From UBA7887 sp964408735 (lineage in GTDB: Bacteria > Pseudomonadota > Alphaproteobacteria > UBA7887), in contig CAYPAX010000004.1 of NCBI GenBank assembly GCA_964408735.1, forward strand, positions 11,646-75,645: a stretch of 64,000 nt of DNA, given 5' to 3'. Of the stretch, positions 62,587-64,000 are shown in pieces (positions within the stretch are counted from its first letter, which is position 1; every line of letters starts with the position of its first letter). A program made the position numbers and the translations under genes. The notes under the pieces were generated by a model. It saw nothing but the letters and a program-made list of their open reading frames with translations, ran no database searches and was not told the DNA's origin.

Positions 62587-63477
62587 ATGACTACGATAGG
62601 CTTTATCGGCGTCGGCCATATGGGCGGGCCGATGGTGCGCAACCTGGTCGCGGCCGGGCATGCGGTGAGCGTGTTCGATCTTTCCGAGGAGGCGCTGAAC
62701 TTCGCGGTGCAGGCGGGCGCGAAGGCGGCGGCCTCGGCGGCCGAGGCGGTACGTGGCGCCGATGTCGGCATCACCATGCTGCCGACCGGCGTCGAGGTGC
62801 GTCAGGCCTTGATCGGCGATGGCGTGATGGCGGCGGCGGCGCCCGGCAGCCTGCTGCTCGACTGCTCGACCATCGATGTGGAGACCGCGCAGGCGATGCA
62901 CGTGGCGGCGGGCGAGGCAGGCCTGGTTATGGTGGAAGCGCCGGTCTCCGGCGGCACGGTGGGCGCCGAGGCGGGCACGCTGACCTTCATGTGCGGCGGC
63001 GAGGCCGACGCCTTCGCTCGCGCCCGGCCCATCCTCGAAGGCATGGGCAGGACCTTCATCCATTGCGGCGGGCCGGGCATGGGTCAGGCCGCCAAGCTCT
63101 GCAACAACATGGTTGCCGCCATCGGCACCCTGGCGATCTCCGAGAGCTTCGTCATGGGCGAGAAGCTGGGCCTCGACACCCAAACCCTCTACGACGTGAT
63201 GTCGACCTCGACAGCGACGTCCTGGGTCTTGGAGCATATGTGCCCGGTACCGGGCCCGGTGCCGACGGCGCCGAGCAGCCGCGACTTCAAGCCGGGCTTT
63301 GCGGCCTCGCTGATGCTCAAGGATCTGCGCCTCGCCCAGGCGGCGGCGCGCAGTGCCGAGGCGTCGACCCCGCTTGGTGCGCTGGCGGCGGCGCTATTCG
63401 GCCTGCACGTCAACGCCGGCAACGGCCACCTCGATACCTCGAGCATCATCAAATTGATCGAGGGCAATGCCGACTGA
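62587..63477 (+). CDS. 3-hydroxyisobutyrate dehydrogenase family NAD(P)-dependent oxidoreductase
   Basis: The 296-aa beta-hydroxyacid dehydrogenase has the Rossmann motif GFIGVGHMGGPMVRNL, LLDCSTID, the substrate-binding EAPVSGGTVGAEAGTLTFM and the catalytic Lys in GQAAKLCNNM. It could be MmsB (valine degradation), tartronate-semialdehyde reductase or a related enzyme. It shares a likely operon with the bicupin. Confidence 0.9.
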   Translation: MTTIGFIGVGHMGGPMVRNLVAAGHAVSVFDLSEEALNFAVQAGAKAAASAAEAVRGADVGITMLPTGVEVRQALIGDGVMAAAAPGSLLLDCSTIDVETAQAMHVAAGEAGLVMVEAPVSGGTVGAEAGTLTFMCGGEADAFARARPILEGMGRTFIHCGGPGMGQAAKLCNNMVAAIGTLAISESFVMGEKLGLDTQTLYDVMSTSTATSWVLEHMCPVPGPVPTAPSSRDFKPGFAASLMLKDLRLAQAAARSAEASTPLGALAAALFGLHVNAGNGHLDTSSIIKLIEGNAD

Positions 63478-63511
63478 GAAATGATATCATGTACCCTGGG
63501 GGTGGCGGAAC

Positions 63512-64000
63512 ATGGGCATTCCGATTCAAGAGATTCTGGAGCTTATTTTCGTTGGCGCACTGGCGTTGACCGTCGGTCTCGTTCTTGTCGTCCTAATTAC
63601 TGGTGGGAAACATCCAAAAATCGGTAGGCCAGTAGCCCAATTTCTGTTTCGCGCGAGGGCTCTTCCCTGGCGATCAGGGGGTGGCATCATCGATACCGGA
63701 TCCCAGCAATTCGACGGATTTTTCCGTGGCTTGGTGGCGCTCAGTCTGATTTACAGTGTAGGCATATCCGTCGACAGGATATCCGATGCCCTGCGTGAAG
63801 AGCCCGGGGAAATCGAGGTCGCGTGGCGCGATGTGCCGTTTTTCGGCAGGACAGACAACAGTATTCGGGCAGAAGTATTCGATTCAACTTTTGCCAAGCT
63901 GTGGCCTGACGAAGACCCATCGTGCGTACCCTATGATGGCCGCTTGATAGATCAGACATACTATACTGCTAACAACTATCTTATGGGCAAGAGCGAGTTT
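63512..64000 (+). CDS. membrane protein of unknown function (3' truncated by window)
   Basis: An open frame from the ATG at 63512 runs to the last base, giving 163 residues so far. It begins MGIPIQEILELIFVGALAL and has two probable membrane helices (about residues 9-29 and 70-87), followed by a soluble part with EVAWRDVPFFGR and a Tyr-rich stretch. I do not recognise it. Codon use is less GC3-biased than in the preceding operon, as in the 59-61.5 kb cassette. It starts 34 nt after the dehydrogenase stop, with GGTGGCGGA upstream. Confidence 0.65.
   Translation, partial: MGIPIQEILELIFVGALALTVGLVLVVLITGGKHPKIGRPVAQFLFRARALPWRSGGGIIDTGSQQFDGFFRGLVALSLIYSVGISVDRISDALREEPGEIEVAWRDVPFFGRTDNSIRAEVFDSTFAKLWPDEDPSCVPYDGRLIDQTYYTANNYLMGKSEF

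Overview
The window is high-GC (mostly strongly GC3-biased), densely coded bacterial DNA. Gene content suggests an alphaproteobacterium, probably Rhodospirillales-like: glmU-glmS, a DUF1289 protein, a class II DAHP synthase, citramalate synthase, a TupABC-type transporter next to rpsD, ArsI, and many acyl-CoA and sugar-acid enzymes. The lineage is an inference from gene types, not a measured placement. About 65 genes or gene fragments are supported. No tRNA, rRNA or CRISPR array was seen.

Layout. 1-2.9 kb: end of glmU, glmS and a GNAT enzyme (amino-sugar precursor supply). 3-5.6 kb: a PanE-like reductase convergent with a TPR-methyltransferase. 5.6-6.9 kb: a predicted lipoprotein with about 50 cysteines in a C-x-x-C periodic array fused to a cytochrome P460-like haem domain, ended by a strong terminator. 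7-12.5 kb: a succinate-semialdehyde-type dehydrogenase, glutathione reductase, an AGPS-like flavoenzyme and a TIM-barrel isomerase. 12.5-17 kb: a 138-bp MITE-like element, a LarA/DUF2088-like protein, then an ExbB/MotA-like channel, an ExbD/MotB-like partner, a CitE-type lyase and a small membrane protein. 17-23 kb: two PAS histidine-kinase paralogs, one of which has lost its HisKA region, and an IS110-family element with a structured leader. 23-32 kb: aroG (class II), SDR, pncB, nadE, cysS, cimA, trmJ. 32-36.3 kb: a two-receiver diguanylate cyclase, tupBCA and rpsD with a clear promoter and terminator, then a decayed ParD antitoxin.

36.6-46.7 kb: an MFS transporter, an enolase-superfamily enzyme, methyltransferase and Tat-exported amidase; a MoxR / GNAT / VWA (CoxE-like) group; a DUF1847 protein; and an arsR-arsI-isomerase group likely to handle organoarsenicals, with a TauE/SafE exporter upstream. 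46.7-53.8 kb: two tandem Ldh-type dehydrogenases, a PLP ammonia-lyase/dehydratase, an acyl-CoA dehydrogenase next to an APH-family kinase (an ACAD10/11 or LvaA/LvaC-like pair), a divergent SDR, a DUF1289 protein and an O-methyltransferase. 53.8-59.1 kb: an IlvD/Edd dehydratase with a translationally coupled cupin, an unknown lipoprotein, and a cytochrome P450 overlapping a rubredoxin gene. 59.1-61.5 kb: a less GC-biased, frameshifted cassette encoding what was probably one peptidoglycan-binding protein with a C-terminal glycine-zipper segment, plus a partner. 61.7-64 kb: a bicupin, a 3-hydroxyisobutyrate-dehydrogenase-type enzyme, and a membrane protein running off the window.

The most unusual items are the Cys-array P460 lipoprotein, the decayed glycine-zipper cassette, the APH/ACAD/SDR group, and the ExbB/ExbD-like set with an unknown membrane protein.
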